A stretch of 49,417 nucleotides of DNA, taken from contig JAPLVG010000021.1 of the NCBI GenBank assembly GCA_026397235.1, forward strand, positions 1-49,417, in the 5' to 3' direction. The first letter of the stretch is position 1. Every line of letters begins with the position of its first letter. The notes beneath the pieces are model-generated. The model was not told the DNA's origin and searched no databases. It saw only the letters and a list, made by a program, of their open reading frames with translations. The position numbers were made by a program, and so were the translations under genes. Positions 23,146-31,891 of this stretch are shown piece by piece. This DNA is from Candidatus Berkelbacteria bacterium (GTDB lineage: Bacteria > Patescibacteriota > UBA1384 > XYA2-FULL-43-10 > CAINNR01).

Positions 23146-24141
23146 TTATTTTTCCGAAACCTTTTTTGCCATTTCGACAAGCCGGCAGGAGTAGCCCCAT
23201 TCGTTGTCGTACCAGGCGATGACTTTTACCAAAGTTCCACCGATGACGTTTGTCAGCGACAAGTCGACGATTGATGACGCAGTGTTGCCAATTAGATCCG
23301 AGGACACAAGTGGATCTGATGTCACTGCCAAGATTTCCCGCATCGAAGATTCCGCAGCAATCTCAAAAGCTTTGTTGATTTCCTCGATGGATGTTGGCCG
23401 GTCAGTAACAGCAACAATATCAGCCAACGAAACCACCGGCGTTGGAACACGGATCGCTAGCCCATCAAACTTTTTATCTAATTCTTTGATAATTTTTGTT
23501 ACGGTTTTCGCTGCACCGGTTGTCGTTGGTACAATATTCATTGCCGCCGCCCGCGCTCGCCGTAAATCTTTATGCGGACTATCTACTAAATTCTGATCTG
23601 CGGTATATGAATGAACTGTGGTCATCAACGATTGTTTGACACCAAAACTATCATTTAAAACTTTAATAACTGGCGCAATGCAGTTGGTTGTACAGGAAGC
23701 GTTTGAAATAATATCTTCACCTTGATATTCGTCGGCATTGACACCCAAAAGATAGGTTGGTGTTTCCTTGTCTTTTGCTGGCGCTGACATGACAACTTTT
23801 CTCGCCCCGGCGTGGATATGATCGCGGCATAACTCTGTAGTCAAAAAAACACCGGTTGATTCGATAACAACATCAATGCCCAGTGCTTCCCATGGTAATT
23901 TTGCCGGTTCCTTTTCAGAGAAAAAGTGAACTTTTTTGTCATCAATAGTAATTTCTTTGTCAGAAAGCGTAACTTTCTTGTCAAATAACCCATAGGTTGA
24001 GTCGTGGGTCAATAAAAATAATAATGTCTCTGGATCAGTTAAATCATTGACCGCAACTAATTCCAAGTCATCGGAGTTTAAAATAATCTTTGCAGCTGCT
24101 CTGCCAATTCGCCCAAAACCATTGATTGCAATCTTGATCAT
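23146..24141 (-). CDS. gapA: glyceraldehyde-3-phosphate dehydrogenase
   Basis: 331 aa from ATG 24141, chosen because GGAGG lies 4 nt upstream (the frame is open slightly further). KIAINGFGRIGRAA is the NAD-binding loop, SNASCTTNCIAP contains the catalytic Cys, and HSYTADQ the catalytic His. The Asp at the end of strand 2 (AVNDLTD) favours NAD. It oxidises GAP to 1,3-bisphosphoglycerate. Its position directly before the hydrogenase genes links NADH production with H2 formation. Confidence 0.97.
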   Translation of the reverse strand: MIKIAINGFGRIGRAAAKIILNSDDLELVAVNDLTDPETLLFLLTHDSTYGLFDKKVTLSDKEITIDDKKVHFFSEKEPAKLPWEALGIDVVIESTGVFLTTELCRDHIHAGARKVVMSAPAKDKETPTYLLGVNADEYQGEDIISNASCTTNCIAPVIKVLNDSFGVKQSLMTTVHSYTADQNLVDSPHKDLRRARAAAMNIVPTTTGAAKTVTKIIKELDKKFDGLAIRVPTPVVSLADIVAVTDRPTSIEEINKAFEIAAESSMREILAVTSDPLVSSDLIGNTASSIVDLSLTNVIGGTLVKVIAWYDNEWGYSCRLVEMAKKVSEK

Positions 24142-24167
24142 AAAACCTCCGCCACACATTAATTATT

Positions 24168-24245
24168 TAATAGTTTCGTGGCGCCCCTCGAAGTGATCAT
24201 TTGTTTGCGAGGTCGCAGTCCTCGAAACAAATTCGAACGAAGTGG
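24168..24245. repeat. hairpin repeat between tpiA and gapA
   Basis: GCCCCTCGAAGTG..GAGGTCGCAGTCCTC..CGAACGAAGTGGGGC forms a palindrome. A close relative lies at 32529-32597 between tsf and rpsB and shortened forms lie at 11643-11670 and 33327-33362. Confidence 0.65.
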
Positions 24246-24255
24246 GGCTATTCAA

Positions 24256-24999
24256 TTAAACCATCCTTTTGTATTCAGAAACTATCCGACAAATTTTTAT
24301 AAAACCCGGAGCATTTAAACTATCGCGACCAACCAAAACACCATCAATCTCAGGTCGCTGAACAAAACTATATATATTACCGGCATTTATTGCGCCACCA
24401 TAGAGTATTGGTGTTTGGATGGATAACACTTCACGCAGTTGATCTATTACTCTGGCAGAGTGCTCCGGCGTCGCTGGCTCCTCTGCACCGACAGCCCGAA
24501 CCGGTTCATAGGCAACAATTATTTGATCAAGCTCATTTTTATTTATACCAAATAATGATTCTTTTAGTTGAGTCACAACTTCTGACACAGAATTTTGGCT
24601 CTTTTTTTCTTCACCAACGCAAATAATCGGAATTAGTCCGGTATCAAGAGCAACCGCAGTTTTCCTAGCTATAATGTCATTTGTTTCTGCAAAATTTTTT
24701 CTTCTCTCTGAGTGACCCAAAATTACATATTTTGCCACATCACGAACCATCCCGGCTGAAATCTCACCGGTATAACTTCCATCCGGCATATAATGAATAT
24801 TCTGCGCGCCCAAACCCAAGTGTCCAATTTCTTTATGAATAATTTGAGAAACTTCTACTAACCAAATTGCTGGCGGGCAAATTACCACTTCGACCCCAGA
24901 AATATTTTCCACTCCATCACGAATAGCTGTCGCTAAAACGATAGCATCAGAAAGATTCGTGTTCATTTTCCAATTAGCAACAACTAATGGCCTGCGCAT
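24256..24999 (-). CDS. tpiA: triosephosphate isomerase
   Basis: 247 aa. VANWKMNT (catalytic Lys), ILGHSERR (catalytic His), and VAYEPVRAVG (catalytic Glu, though the usual W-A-I-G after EP is replaced by R-A-V-G) are seen, with LYGGAINAGN and DGVLVGRDSL at the phosphate-binding end. It interconverts DHAP and GAP. It probably heads the transcript tpiA-gapA-hydB-hydA-channel-pgk. Confidence 0.95.
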   Translation of the reverse strand: MRRPLVVANWKMNTNLSDAIVLATAIRDGVENISGVEVVICPPAIWLVEVSQIIHKEIGHLGLGAQNIHYMPDGSYTGEISAGMVRDVAKYVILGHSERRKNFAETNDIIARKTAVALDTGLIPIICVGEEKKSQNSVSEVVTQLKESLFGINKNELDQIIVAYEPVRAVGAEEPATPEHSARVIDQLREVLSIQTPILYGGAINAGNIYSFVQRPEIDGVLVGRDSLNAPGFIKICRIVSEYKRMV

Positions 25000-25046
25000 A
25001 AATTCCCCTCAAAAAAATAGAAGATTGTCCAAGGGTAAAGATACCA

Positions 25047-25118
25047 GTTTGGAAGATAGAAATTGGGAATTTGTCCAGCCAACTTCTTATTTCCACTTCC
25101 AATTTCTAAACTGGCTTC
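25047..25118. repeat. palindrome upstream of tpiA
   Basis: CCAGTTTGGAAGATAGAAATTGG pairs imperfectly with CCAATTTCTAAACTGG over the 25047-25118 interval. No gene lies here. Confidence 0.5.
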
Positions 25119-25140
25119 CTAACCTGTTAACCAATTTCTT

Positions 25141-25407
25141 TTAAAGAATATAAACTTTGCAGCCTTCATGAACCTTCTGGTCGACTTTCAAGCCGATTTC
25201 ATCGCCCACCTTGGCTTCTTCAATTTCATTGCGGTCAATTTGCATTGACGAAATCTCCTGTTCAAACTCTACGCCACCTGGTGCAACAACTTTGATTCTG
25301 TCGCCAACTTTGAGTGGTGACTTGACTTTTAAAACCGCAGCCGAAACATGCGGGAAGAAATGAGTAATTTCCCCGACCAATTTTCCCTCTTCCTTTTCTT
25401 TTTCCAT
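25141..25407 (-). CDS. EF-Tu domain II-like small protein
   Basis: 88 aa. The barrel pattern GEITHFFPHVSAAVLKVKSPLKVGDRIKV followed by EISSMQIDRNEIEEAKVGDEIGLKV matches the small 'translation elongation factor-like' proteins that resemble EF-Tu domain 2. The exact role is unknown; homologues often sit near U32 peptidase or tRNA-modification genes. An excellent AAGGAG Shine-Dalgarno precedes ATG 25407. An R2 repeat lies upstream, between it and yvcK. Confidence 0.75.
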   Translation of the reverse strand: MEKEKEEGKLVGEITHFFPHVSAAVLKVKSPLKVGDRIKVVAPGGVEFEQEISSMQIDRNEIEEAKVGDEIGLKVDQKVHEGCKVYIL

Positions 25408-25485
25408 ATTTTCTCCTTCTTATGATTTTATCAGTGCTTGATCCGTGTGTATGACATCCGTGTAGTCGATGCCATATTTCTCCTT

Positions 25486-26514
25486 TCATTTACTCTCTTT
25501 GACACTATTATATAGTAAAATGATTTCTTTCGCCAATTTGTCCCGATCATGGTAAAGCGGCAATTTACGATCAATTAAATCACAACAAATAATTTTATAT
25601 TGATGATAATTTTTCTCACCGTAGGTAATATTATTTACCTCGCCTAATTTTGAGGTCATTTTTGATCGTCTAAGAATTTTATTATTTACCAGCACATAAT
25701 CGAATAAATCTTTGCCGGCGTGATTCTCCACAGTTTGTATGTGATCCGGGATCGTCATCTCCTCAGTTTCACCACGTTCAGTTGAGCAGTTGGCAACAAA
25801 AAGTTTCGCTGCACGACAACCCTTAATCGCGCTTGCAATTCCCGGCACTAACAAATTGGGAATTACCGAAGTATATAAGCTACCCGGACCGATAATTATC
25901 AAATCAGCATCATTAATAGCTACCACCGCTTTTCTATAAGCCCGAACACCAGCCTTATTAAAAAACACCCGTTTGATTCTTTTGCCAGCAAGCGGGATTT
26001 TATCTTCACCTGTAATTTGCTTTCCATCTTCAAACTTAGCCACCAATTGGACATTATCCAAAGTCGACGGATAAACATTGCCAACAATGTCCAGTAGATG
26101 ATGTGAAACATCAATCGCTTTTTCAAATGAACCGTACTTCTGGATTAATGCCGCCAACCAAATATTTCCCAACGGGTGACCGGATAAGAAATCGCTACCG
26201 CTAGGAAATCGATATTCAAAAACCTCCGATAGCAATTGATATTCATCTGATAGTGCCGCCAAACATTTGCGAATATCTCCCGGCGGCAAGGTTTTAAAAA
26301 CTTTGCGAATCACACCGGAGCTTTTGCCGGCATCTGACATGGCAACAACGGCCGTAATGTCCCGGGAGTATTTTTTCAAACCCCGAAGCAAATTAGAAAT
26401 TCCCGTGCCACCGCCGATAGCAACAATTTTAATTTCACCCCGACCATATCTTGGATCAGCAGGGTCGTAAGCGATCGACAGCCACCATTTTTTTATATTT
26501 TTTCTAAGATCCAT
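25486..26514 (-). CDS. yvcK: YvcK/CofD-like family protein
   Basis: 342 aa. KIVAIGGGTGISNLLRGLKKY is the phosphate-binding start. VVAMSDAGKSSGVIRK and LPPGDIRKCLAALS are family blocks, and GPGSLYTSVIPNLLVPGI is the signature UDP-sugar-binding region. Members (YvcK, CuvA, GlmR) bind UDP-GlcNAc and tune cell-wall precursor flow. It overlaps uvrC by 11 nt. YvcK next to uvrC is a common bacterial arrangement (uvrC-rapZ-yvcK-whiA), here without rapZ and whiA. Confidence 0.93.
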   Translation of the reverse strand: MDLRKNIKKWWLSIAYDPADPRYGRGEIKIVAIGGGTGISNLLRGLKKYSRDITAVVAMSDAGKSSGVIRKVFKTLPPGDIRKCLAALSDEYQLLSEVFEYRFPSGSDFLSGHPLGNIWLAALIQKYGSFEKAIDVSHHLLDIVGNVYPSTLDNVQLVAKFEDGKQITGEDKIPLAGKRIKRVFFNKAGVRAYRKAVVAINDADLIIIGPGSLYTSVIPNLLVPGIASAIKGCRAAKLFVANCSTERGETEEMTIPDHIQTVENHAGKDLFDYVLVNNKILRRSKMTSKLGEVNNITYGEKNYHQYKIICCDLIDRKLPLYHDRDKLAKEIILLYNSVKESK

Positions 26515-27775
26515 TTGTTAGAGAATTTCTATGTAATTTTCGATAGTAACTTTGGGAAAATCGATGAGCTTCATCGCGAGCAATTATGGCGAAGTTTTTT
26601 AGTTCCGGATTTTTAAGGAAATACTGTCCAATTTCCGGCGTCGTATAATGAAATTCGTCCTTGTTTCTGTCTGGTCCTTTGGCGATCGAAATTGCCGGGA
26701 TGGAAATTTTTAGCTCTGATAATACTGAATTGACCACTTTTAAATGCGTCGTTCCACCATCGATTACCAAAAGATTCGGGTGCAACCAATTATTAGAAAA
26801 CCGGCGACGGATAATTTCCTGCATCATGGCAATATCATTCGATCCAGAAACCGTTCGGATTTTGAATTTTTTATATTCCGATTTTTCAATTTTTCCAAGT
26901 GACACAACCGTCATGGCACCAACGGCAAAATCTCCACCAATATTTGAAATGTCATAAGCTTCAATCCTGGCAAAAATTGAGCCACTTCGAAAATCATCAA
27001 ATGAATCTTTCATTCCAATTGAGTATCGATTTAAATGTTCCAGTGCAAATAATTTGTCACGAATAATGGCCGCAGCTTCATACTTTTTCATACGGCTCAG
27101 CGACTTCATTTCTTTTGATAACGACCGGATAACTTTTTGTTTTTTGCCGGAGAGAAAATCCTTCAAATAGCCGATTTGCTCTTTAACTTCCGGCGATGAT
27201 GCGACGCAAGGTGCCAAACACAAATTAATGTCGCCATATAAGCAGGCTTTGCATAACTTTTCCACCCTTTTGAATTTTGTTTCTGAACAATTGGCAAAAG
27301 GAAAAATTTTGCGCAAAATTCGTAGTGCTCGTTTGACAATTTCCCCAGACGGGTATGGGCCAAAATAATAAAACTTTTTGTTCTTTAAATCGACGTTTCT
27401 CACTCTACGAAGTTCGACTCGAGGAACTTCATCTTTGGAAATTTCAATCACATAAAAACTTTTGTCATCTTTCTGCCGCGAATTATATTTTGGTTTTATT
27501 TGATTGATTAACTGGGCTTCCAGAAAAACAGCTTCAATTTCTGAATCGGTTTCGACGGTTTTTATTCGCGCAACTTGGCCGACCATTTGAAAAATCGCCT
27601 CCGACCTGGTTTCTAACAAGTCTTCGGACTTTTGAAAGTAGGATTTTACCCGGCTGCGAAGATTTTTCGCCTTACCTATATACAAAATCTTGCCGGCGCT
27701 ATCATAGAACTGATAAACTCCCGACCCCGTCGGTAAATAGTGTAATTTTAATTTTTCGATTGATTTTATTGACAT
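26504..27775 (-). CDS. uvrC: UvrC-type excinuclease subunit lacking HhH domain
   Basis: 423 aa from ATG 27775; an upstream ATG could add 10 residues. A GIY-YIG nuclease domain (LPTGSGVYQFYDSAGKILYI, GKAKNLRSRVKSYF) comes first, then a cysteine-rich stretch (CSETKF..CKACLYGDINLCLAPC, as in many UvrCs), the UVR helices (about 215-250) and the RNase H-like domain (YDISNIGG, LLVIDGGTTHLK, RDEAHRF). It ends soon after RDEAHRF, so the tandem helix-hairpin-helix region present in the usual ~600-aa UvrC is missing. It should still cut both sides of UvrB-bound lesions, with altered DNA binding. Confidence 0.9.
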   Translation of the reverse strand: MSIKSIEKLKLHYLPTGSGVYQFYDSAGKILYIGKAKNLRSRVKSYFQKSEDLLETRSEAIFQMVGQVARIKTVETDSEIEAVFLEAQLINQIKPKYNSRQKDDKSFYVIEISKDEVPRVELRRVRNVDLKNKKFYYFGPYPSGEIVKRALRILRKIFPFANCSETKFKRVEKLCKACLYGDINLCLAPCVASSPEVKEQIGYLKDFLSGKKQKVIRSLSKEMKSLSRMKKYEAAAIIRDKLFALEHLNRYSIGMKDSFDDFRSGSIFARIEAYDISNIGGDFAVGAMTVVSLGKIEKSEYKKFKIRTVSGSNDIAMMQEIIRRRFSNNWLHPNLLVIDGGTTHLKVVNSVLSELKISIPAISIAKGPDRNKDEFHYTTPEIGQYFLKNPELKNFAIIARDEAHRFSQSYYRKLHRNSLTNGS

Positions 27776-27798
27776 AGTTTGATAACATTCAGTCATAT
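27769..27798 (+). promoter_or_regulatory. candidate promoter of the 61-aa gene
   Basis: A perfect -35 TTGACA (27769-27774) with a weak -10 TCATAT at 18-bp spacing. It overlaps the divergent uvrC start. Confidence 0.4.
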
Positions 27799-27820
27799 TC
27801 TTCACAGGAGAGTGTCAGCT

Positions 27821-28006
27821 ATGGCAGCAATTGACGATCTGGAAGCGATGTTCGGTACCGAAGAGTGGCTCGATGCACTCATCAGCGTTAACGCGCGACA
27901 ACCATTCAGGCACGAACCTGTCTTGGCAGGATTCGTCGGACCTACCGCGCACGTTGGAGTGCGACAGCATCCGCCAAATCTAACCGAGGACGCGACTCAT
28001 AACTGA
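27821..28006 (+). CDS. 61-aa solitary small protein
   Basis: ATG 27821 with AGGAG at 27806-27810. The N-terminus is an acidic helix (MAAIDDLEAMFGTEEWLDAL). The C-terminal half is His- and Pro-rich without any motif that I know. The TGA stop is inside the terminator hairpin. It is divergent from uvrC, GC-rich compared with its neighbours, and shaped like the other small solitary genes. Confidence 0.65.
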   Translation: MAAIDDLEAMFGTEEWLDALISVNARQPFRHEPVLAGFVGPTAHVGVRQHPPNLTEDATHN

Positions 28007-28019
28007 GTCGCGCTTTTTT
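27992..28019 (+). terminator. intrinsic terminator overlapping the stop codon
   Basis: Perfect 8-bp stem GCGACTCA/TGAGTCGC with loop TAAC, then GC and six T residues. Confidence 0.9.
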
Positions 28020-28095
28020 AATATTAAACAAACAGCAACGACGCGACAATTTCATCGCGCTAATTATATCTCGAGAACAAAATTTATTCAAGATG

Positions 28096-28193
28096 GCTTG
28101 TCATCCTGAGGTTTCCTGCCGAAGGATCTCATCTCCAAACAGATTCCCGCAGGGTCACTTTCGGAAGATTTCTCATCACTCACAATGACACTC
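28096..28193. repeat. R3-related repeat cluster
   Basis: GTCATCCTGAGG..GAAGGATCTCATCT and, further on, TCACTCACAATGACA form a degenerate palindrome of the GTCAT(T/C)..GAG type. The 28007-28290 gap holds no gene. Confidence 0.5.
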
Positions 28194-28290
28194 AAGTAAT
28201 TTCTTAATATTCGTTTCATTTTGTATGCTGGATTGTATCGATCGTGCGTTTCCAGCATACAAAATTTACTGCGTCCAAAATCCAAAGTGA

Positions 28291-29997
28291 TTATTTTATT
28301 AAATCAGCCACTTTTTCCATTTCAACAACTTCTACTTTTGGACCATCGATAATTTCCACACCACCGGCAACCAGGGATTTTTCCGAAACAATAATTCGGA
28401 TTGGTGCGCCAACTAAATCAGCGTCGGCAAATTTTTCACCGGCAGAAGTTTCTCGATCATCATAAAGAACTTCATCGATAAGATTGCCACGCTCCGCTCG
28501 CAATGACTGGTACAACTTTTCCGCTTCCTCATTTTTATTCAAGGAAATGATTTCAACTGCAAAAGGCGCAACTGATTTTGGCCATTGAATACCTTTTTGG
28601 TTATTATAAACCTCAACTAGTGTTGCCATTGTCCGGCCGATACCGATTCCGTAACAGCCCATATAAAACGGTTTCTCTTTCCCATCAGCGTCAGTATATG
28701 TAGCGCCCTTCATTTTGCTTGAATAATGATATCCCAATTGAAAAATATTTCCAACTTCAATTCCTCGTTTCTCAACTAATTTTCCAGTGCCAATAGCTGA
28801 TTCAAAACCGGCCTCTGCCAAAGCAATGTCGCCCTCAATGTCAGGCTGATAATCCCTACCAATATTTATATTTAAAAGATCCAAATTTTTCTTATTGCTG
28901 CCACCGTAAGCATTTGAAATTGTTCTCAATGAATCATCTGCAACGATAATTAATTCTGCCTTACTATCAATTTTTTCTTTTATTCCAACTGGAGAGATAA
29001 ATCCTGGCTCAGATTGAAGAACTTCTCTTATTTCCTCGTCAGTGGCTGCGCGCAAAGTTGCTGCACTAGTTAAGTGCTTAAGTTTCATTTCATTGACGTC
29101 AAAATCGCCGCGAATAATTGCTAGAATAAATCGATTCTTTTCGTCGACAAACATCACGTCTTTAATCTGTTGCCAAAGAGGAAGTTTATGAAAATCTACA
29201 CCATCCTGCATGGTTGTTCCTCTAACCGCTTCAACTTCGGTTAAGGATTTCTGTTCATCATCTTCATTTTTTGTATCTTTTTTAAACTTAGCGACATCTT
29301 CATGGGCAGAATACGATCCGTCTTCTGAGGTAAAGTATTTACTTTCACCAATTTCAGAATTAACGATAAACTCGTGACAATACTCTCCGCCAATATACCC
29401 GTTATCAGCCTCGACAATCGCAGTTTCTAATCCCATCTTCTTAAAAATATTAGTATAAACCTTCTTCATCTTTTCATATTCAGCTTTGAAACTTTCTTCA
29501 TCCTTATCAAAAGAATAACCGTCCTTCATTAAAAATTCTCTAACACGAAGCAACCCACCTCGAGCGCGCATTTCATCACGAAATTTCGGAGAAAATTGAT
29601 ATAAATGAAATGGCAAATCACGATAGCTAACATCGTATTGTCTAACAAGATCAACAAACATTTCCTCTGCAGTACCGCCAAGAGCAAACTCTGCACCCCG
29701 ACGATCTTTGATTTTCATTAACTCAAAACCAGCAGTATTAGTTCTATTTGTCTCTTTCCATAATTCCAATGGATGCAAAACAGGCGCCAGCATTTCTTGT
29801 GCGTCGGCAGAATCCATTTCTTCTTTAATAATTGCCATGATTTTCTGCTGGACTCTTTGGCCTAGAGGCAGAAAATAAAAACGGCCAGCTGCTGATTCAC
29901 GGATATAAGCGCCGCGCTTTAGAAGAATTGCTGAAATAATTTTTTCATCATCTGAAACATTTTTAAACGTTCTCAGAAAATATTTTGAAGCTTTCAT
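28291..29997 (-). CDS. proS: prolyl-tRNA synthetase (bacterial type)
   Basis: 568 aa, close to the E. coli-type length. Class II motif 2 is in FRDEMRARGGLLRVREFLMKDGYSF. Motif 3 is in CYGIGIGRTMATLVE. The insertion (editing-like) domain lies between, about residues 225-385. The anticodon-binding domain contains a sequence derived from an R3 repeat: LRAERGNLID replaces the usual short LRxAGI before EVLYDDRE. It charges tRNA-Pro. It lies upstream of rseP on the minus strand and probably starts a new unit. Confidence 0.95.
   Translation of the reverse strand: MKASKYFLRTFKNVSDDEKIISAILLKRGAYIRESAAGRFYFLPLGQRVQQKIMAIIKEEMDSADAQEMLAPVLHPLELWKETNRTNTAGFELMKIKDRRGAEFALGGTAEEMFVDLVRQYDVSYRDLPFHLYQFSPKFRDEMRARGGLLRVREFLMKDGYSFDKDEESFKAEYEKMKKVYTNIFKKMGLETAIVEADNGYIGGEYCHEFIVNSEIGESKYFTSEDGSYSAHEDVAKFKKDTKNEDDEQKSLTEVEAVRGTTMQDGVDFHKLPLWQQIKDVMFVDEKNRFILAIIRGDFDVNEMKLKHLTSAATLRAATDEEIREVLQSEPGFISPVGIKEKIDSKAELIIVADDSLRTISNAYGGSNKKNLDLLNINIGRDYQPDIEGDIALAEAGFESAIGTGKLVEKRGIEVGNIFQLGYHYSSKMKGATYTDADGKEKPFYMGCYGIGIGRTMATLVEVYNNQKGIQWPKSVAPFAVEIISLNKNEEAEKLYQSLRAERGNLIDEVLYDDRETSAGEKFADADLVGAPIRIIVSEKSLVAGGVEIIDGPKVEVVEMEKVADLIK
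28481..28507 (-). repeat. R3 element inside proS coding sequence
   Basis: On the minus strand GTCATTGCGAG, CGGAGC, then GTGGCAATCT: a short R3 copy, 27 bp, in frame. It encodes Ser-Leu-Arg-Ala-Glu-Arg-Gly-Asn-Leu in the anticodon-binding domain. Confidence 0.8.
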
Positions 29998-30053
29998 AAA
30001 CTTATATTATATGAATTAGATCCATTCGACAAGCTCAGGATGACGTAACGGCG

Positions 30054-31148
30054 TCACTTTTTGATAATTAAGTTAACGACATCTTTATAGGTCACCACTA
30101 AAGCAAATAGAATAATCAGGGCAAAACCAACCATATGGATGATATTTTCCACACTTTCAGTCACAACTTTTTTCCTAAAGATTTTTTCCAGGGCAATAAA
30201 TAACAACCTTCCACCATCAAGTGCGGGAAACGGTAAAATATTTATTAATGCTAAGCTGATAGATAATATCGCTATGAATTGTAGCACAACCATTGTCCCG
30301 GCTTTGGCTGCCATGCCAGTAAAAATATAGATCGCTACCGGACCGCCAACATCTTTAGAAATCTGGCCACGAGAAAACAGCTGGGCAAAAAAAGACTTAA
30401 GAAAAACCAGGTTGATTTTTATAATTCTGACTATTTCCCTTAGTGCGACAACTGGCGACCAATACCAAGCAGTTCTAATAATTGAATTATCGACCATTGA
30501 TATTCCCAGTGGACTTGTTGGATCACTCGAAAGAGTAGCCTCGGCTAACTTTTCTTGATTATCTCGCTTGTAAACAATTTCAATTTTCTTGCCGAGATGC
30601 GTTGTTGTGTAATCAGTTACAGTCTTTGCCAAATCAAACTTTGTTACTATTTCTCCAGCTGTAGAAGCAGAAATTAAATCATCTCCCGGTTTCAAACCAG
30701 CGGTGGCGGCGGAAGAATTCTTCGCGACATCTGCAACCACAATCGATGTAGATAATTTTTTGCCTGGAATTGAGTCAGGCGTTGAAACCAAAGGCGACAT
30801 GCCAACGGCAAAACCAATAGTTAAAATTAGCCAGGCCAAAATTACATTCATTAGAACTCCGGCAACCGAAACCGCTGCCCTTACTCCCGGCTTCTTTTTT
30901 GAAAACGATCTTTTGCTCTGGCTTTCTTCTGATTCACCAAGCATTTTAACGTAACCACCAATCGGAATGGCGTTAATGGCATAAACCGTTTCGCCTTTTT
31001 TTATTGACCAAATTTTTGGCGGAAAACCAAAAGCGAATTCTTCGACTTTGATTTTTGATAATTTGGCAGCAACAAAATGCCCGGCCTCGTGAACAAAAAC
31101 GAGTAGTCCGAGGATAAAAATGAATAGTATTATAGTAAGAAAAGTCAT
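30054..31148 (-). CDS. rseP: RseP-like site-2 zinc metalloprotease
   Basis: 364 aa. The active site FVHEAGHF lies in the first membrane helix (about residues 19-26). A PDZ domain (AATAGLKPGDDLI, about 148) lies in the periplasmic loop. NILPFPALDGGRL (about residue 308) carries the third zinc ligand. Four membrane helices as in RseP/RasP. It cleaves membrane proteins such as anti-sigma factors and signal peptide remnants. It follows proS in the order frr-rseP-proS, common in bacteria although cdsA and dxr are absent. Confidence 0.94.
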   Translation of the reverse strand: MTFLTIILFIFILGLLVFVHEAGHFVAAKLSKIKVEEFAFGFPPKIWSIKKGETVYAINAIPIGGYVKMLGESEESQSKRSFSKKKPGVRAAVSVAGVLMNVILAWLILTIGFAVGMSPLVSTPDSIPGKKLSTSIVVADVAKNSSAATAGLKPGDDLISASTAGEIVTKFDLAKTVTDYTTTHLGKKIEIVYKRDNQEKLAEATLSSDPTSPLGISMVDNSIIRTAWYWSPVVALREIVRIIKINLVFLKSFFAQLFSRGQISKDVGGPVAIYIFTGMAAKAGTMVVLQFIAILSISLALINILPFPALDGGRLLFIALEKIFRKKVVTESVENIIHMVGFALIILFALVVTYKDVVNLIIKK

Positions 31149-31251
31149 AAGGTTTATATTGAGGTAAGTCCACTGATTTTTTACACAGATCCGGCACAGA
31201 TTTTTTCTATCTGTGATTTATCAGTGTTACAGATCTGTGGGCTTACATTCA

Positions 31252-31809
31252 TTATATGGTTTTCAACTCAGCAATCTTTGCAGCTGAAATTTCTTCAACT
31301 GATTTATTTTTCTTCTCAATTAATTCGTTTAATTCTTTTTCTCCACGGTATTTTTCATCTTCAGAAATCTCCTTATTTTTAAAGGAATTTTGAATTTTCT
31401 CCCAAGCTTCACCGCGAATATTCCGTAGCGCTACTCTGGCAGCTTCGGCTGATTTTTGCGCTTGTTTTGATAATTCTTCTCGGCGCTCTCCAGTCAGTGG
31501 CGGCAAAGAAATTCGAACTGCGTTGCCATCATTTACAATCGACAATCCAAGTTCAGCATTTTTAATCGCATTTTCAATATCGCCCAAAGACTGTTTGTCC
31601 CAAGGGGTAACCGCTAGCATTGTCGGCTCCGGAACCGAAATCGAAGCCATTTGTTTCAAAGGAGTGTTAGCCCCATAATAGGATACTACAATATCTTCAA
31701 CCAGCCCGGCACTAGCACGACCAGTACGAATGTTCTTGAGCTCCAATTCAAAATTAGCAATGCTTGCGTCCATCTTCGGACCGATGGTTTTCATTACTTC
31801 TTTAATCAT
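31252..31809 (-). CDS. frr: ribosome recycling factor
   Basis: 185 aa, the usual size. ELKNIRTGRASAGLVEDIVVSYYG with TPLKQMASISVPEP is the family signature near the hinge. RISLPPLTGERREELSKQ begins the second half of the helical bundle. It splits post-termination ribosomes with EF-G. AAGGAG precedes ATG 31809. It lies downstream of tsf. pyrH, which usually sits between, is missing. Confidence 0.97.
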   Translation of the reverse strand: MIKEVMKTIGPKMDASIANFELELKNIRTGRASAGLVEDIVVSYYGANTPLKQMASISVPEPTMLAVTPWDKQSLGDIENAIKNAELGLSIVNDGNAVRISLPPLTGERREELSKQAQKSAEAARVALRNIRGEAWEKIQNSFKNKEISEDEKYRGEKELNELIEKKNKSVEEISAAKIAELKTI

Positions 31810-31891
31810 GGCAGCTCCTTTAATAAAATCTTAACATCTTTCTTCAGATTTTTCTTCATCCGTGCCATTTCCGTGTCAAAAATCCGTGTGA

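Noticed and set aside
23144-23200. Longer NuoF-like protein starting at 23200
   Set aside because: It would overlap the end of gapA by about 55 nt; ATG 23143 matches the family start and sits 2 nt after gapA.
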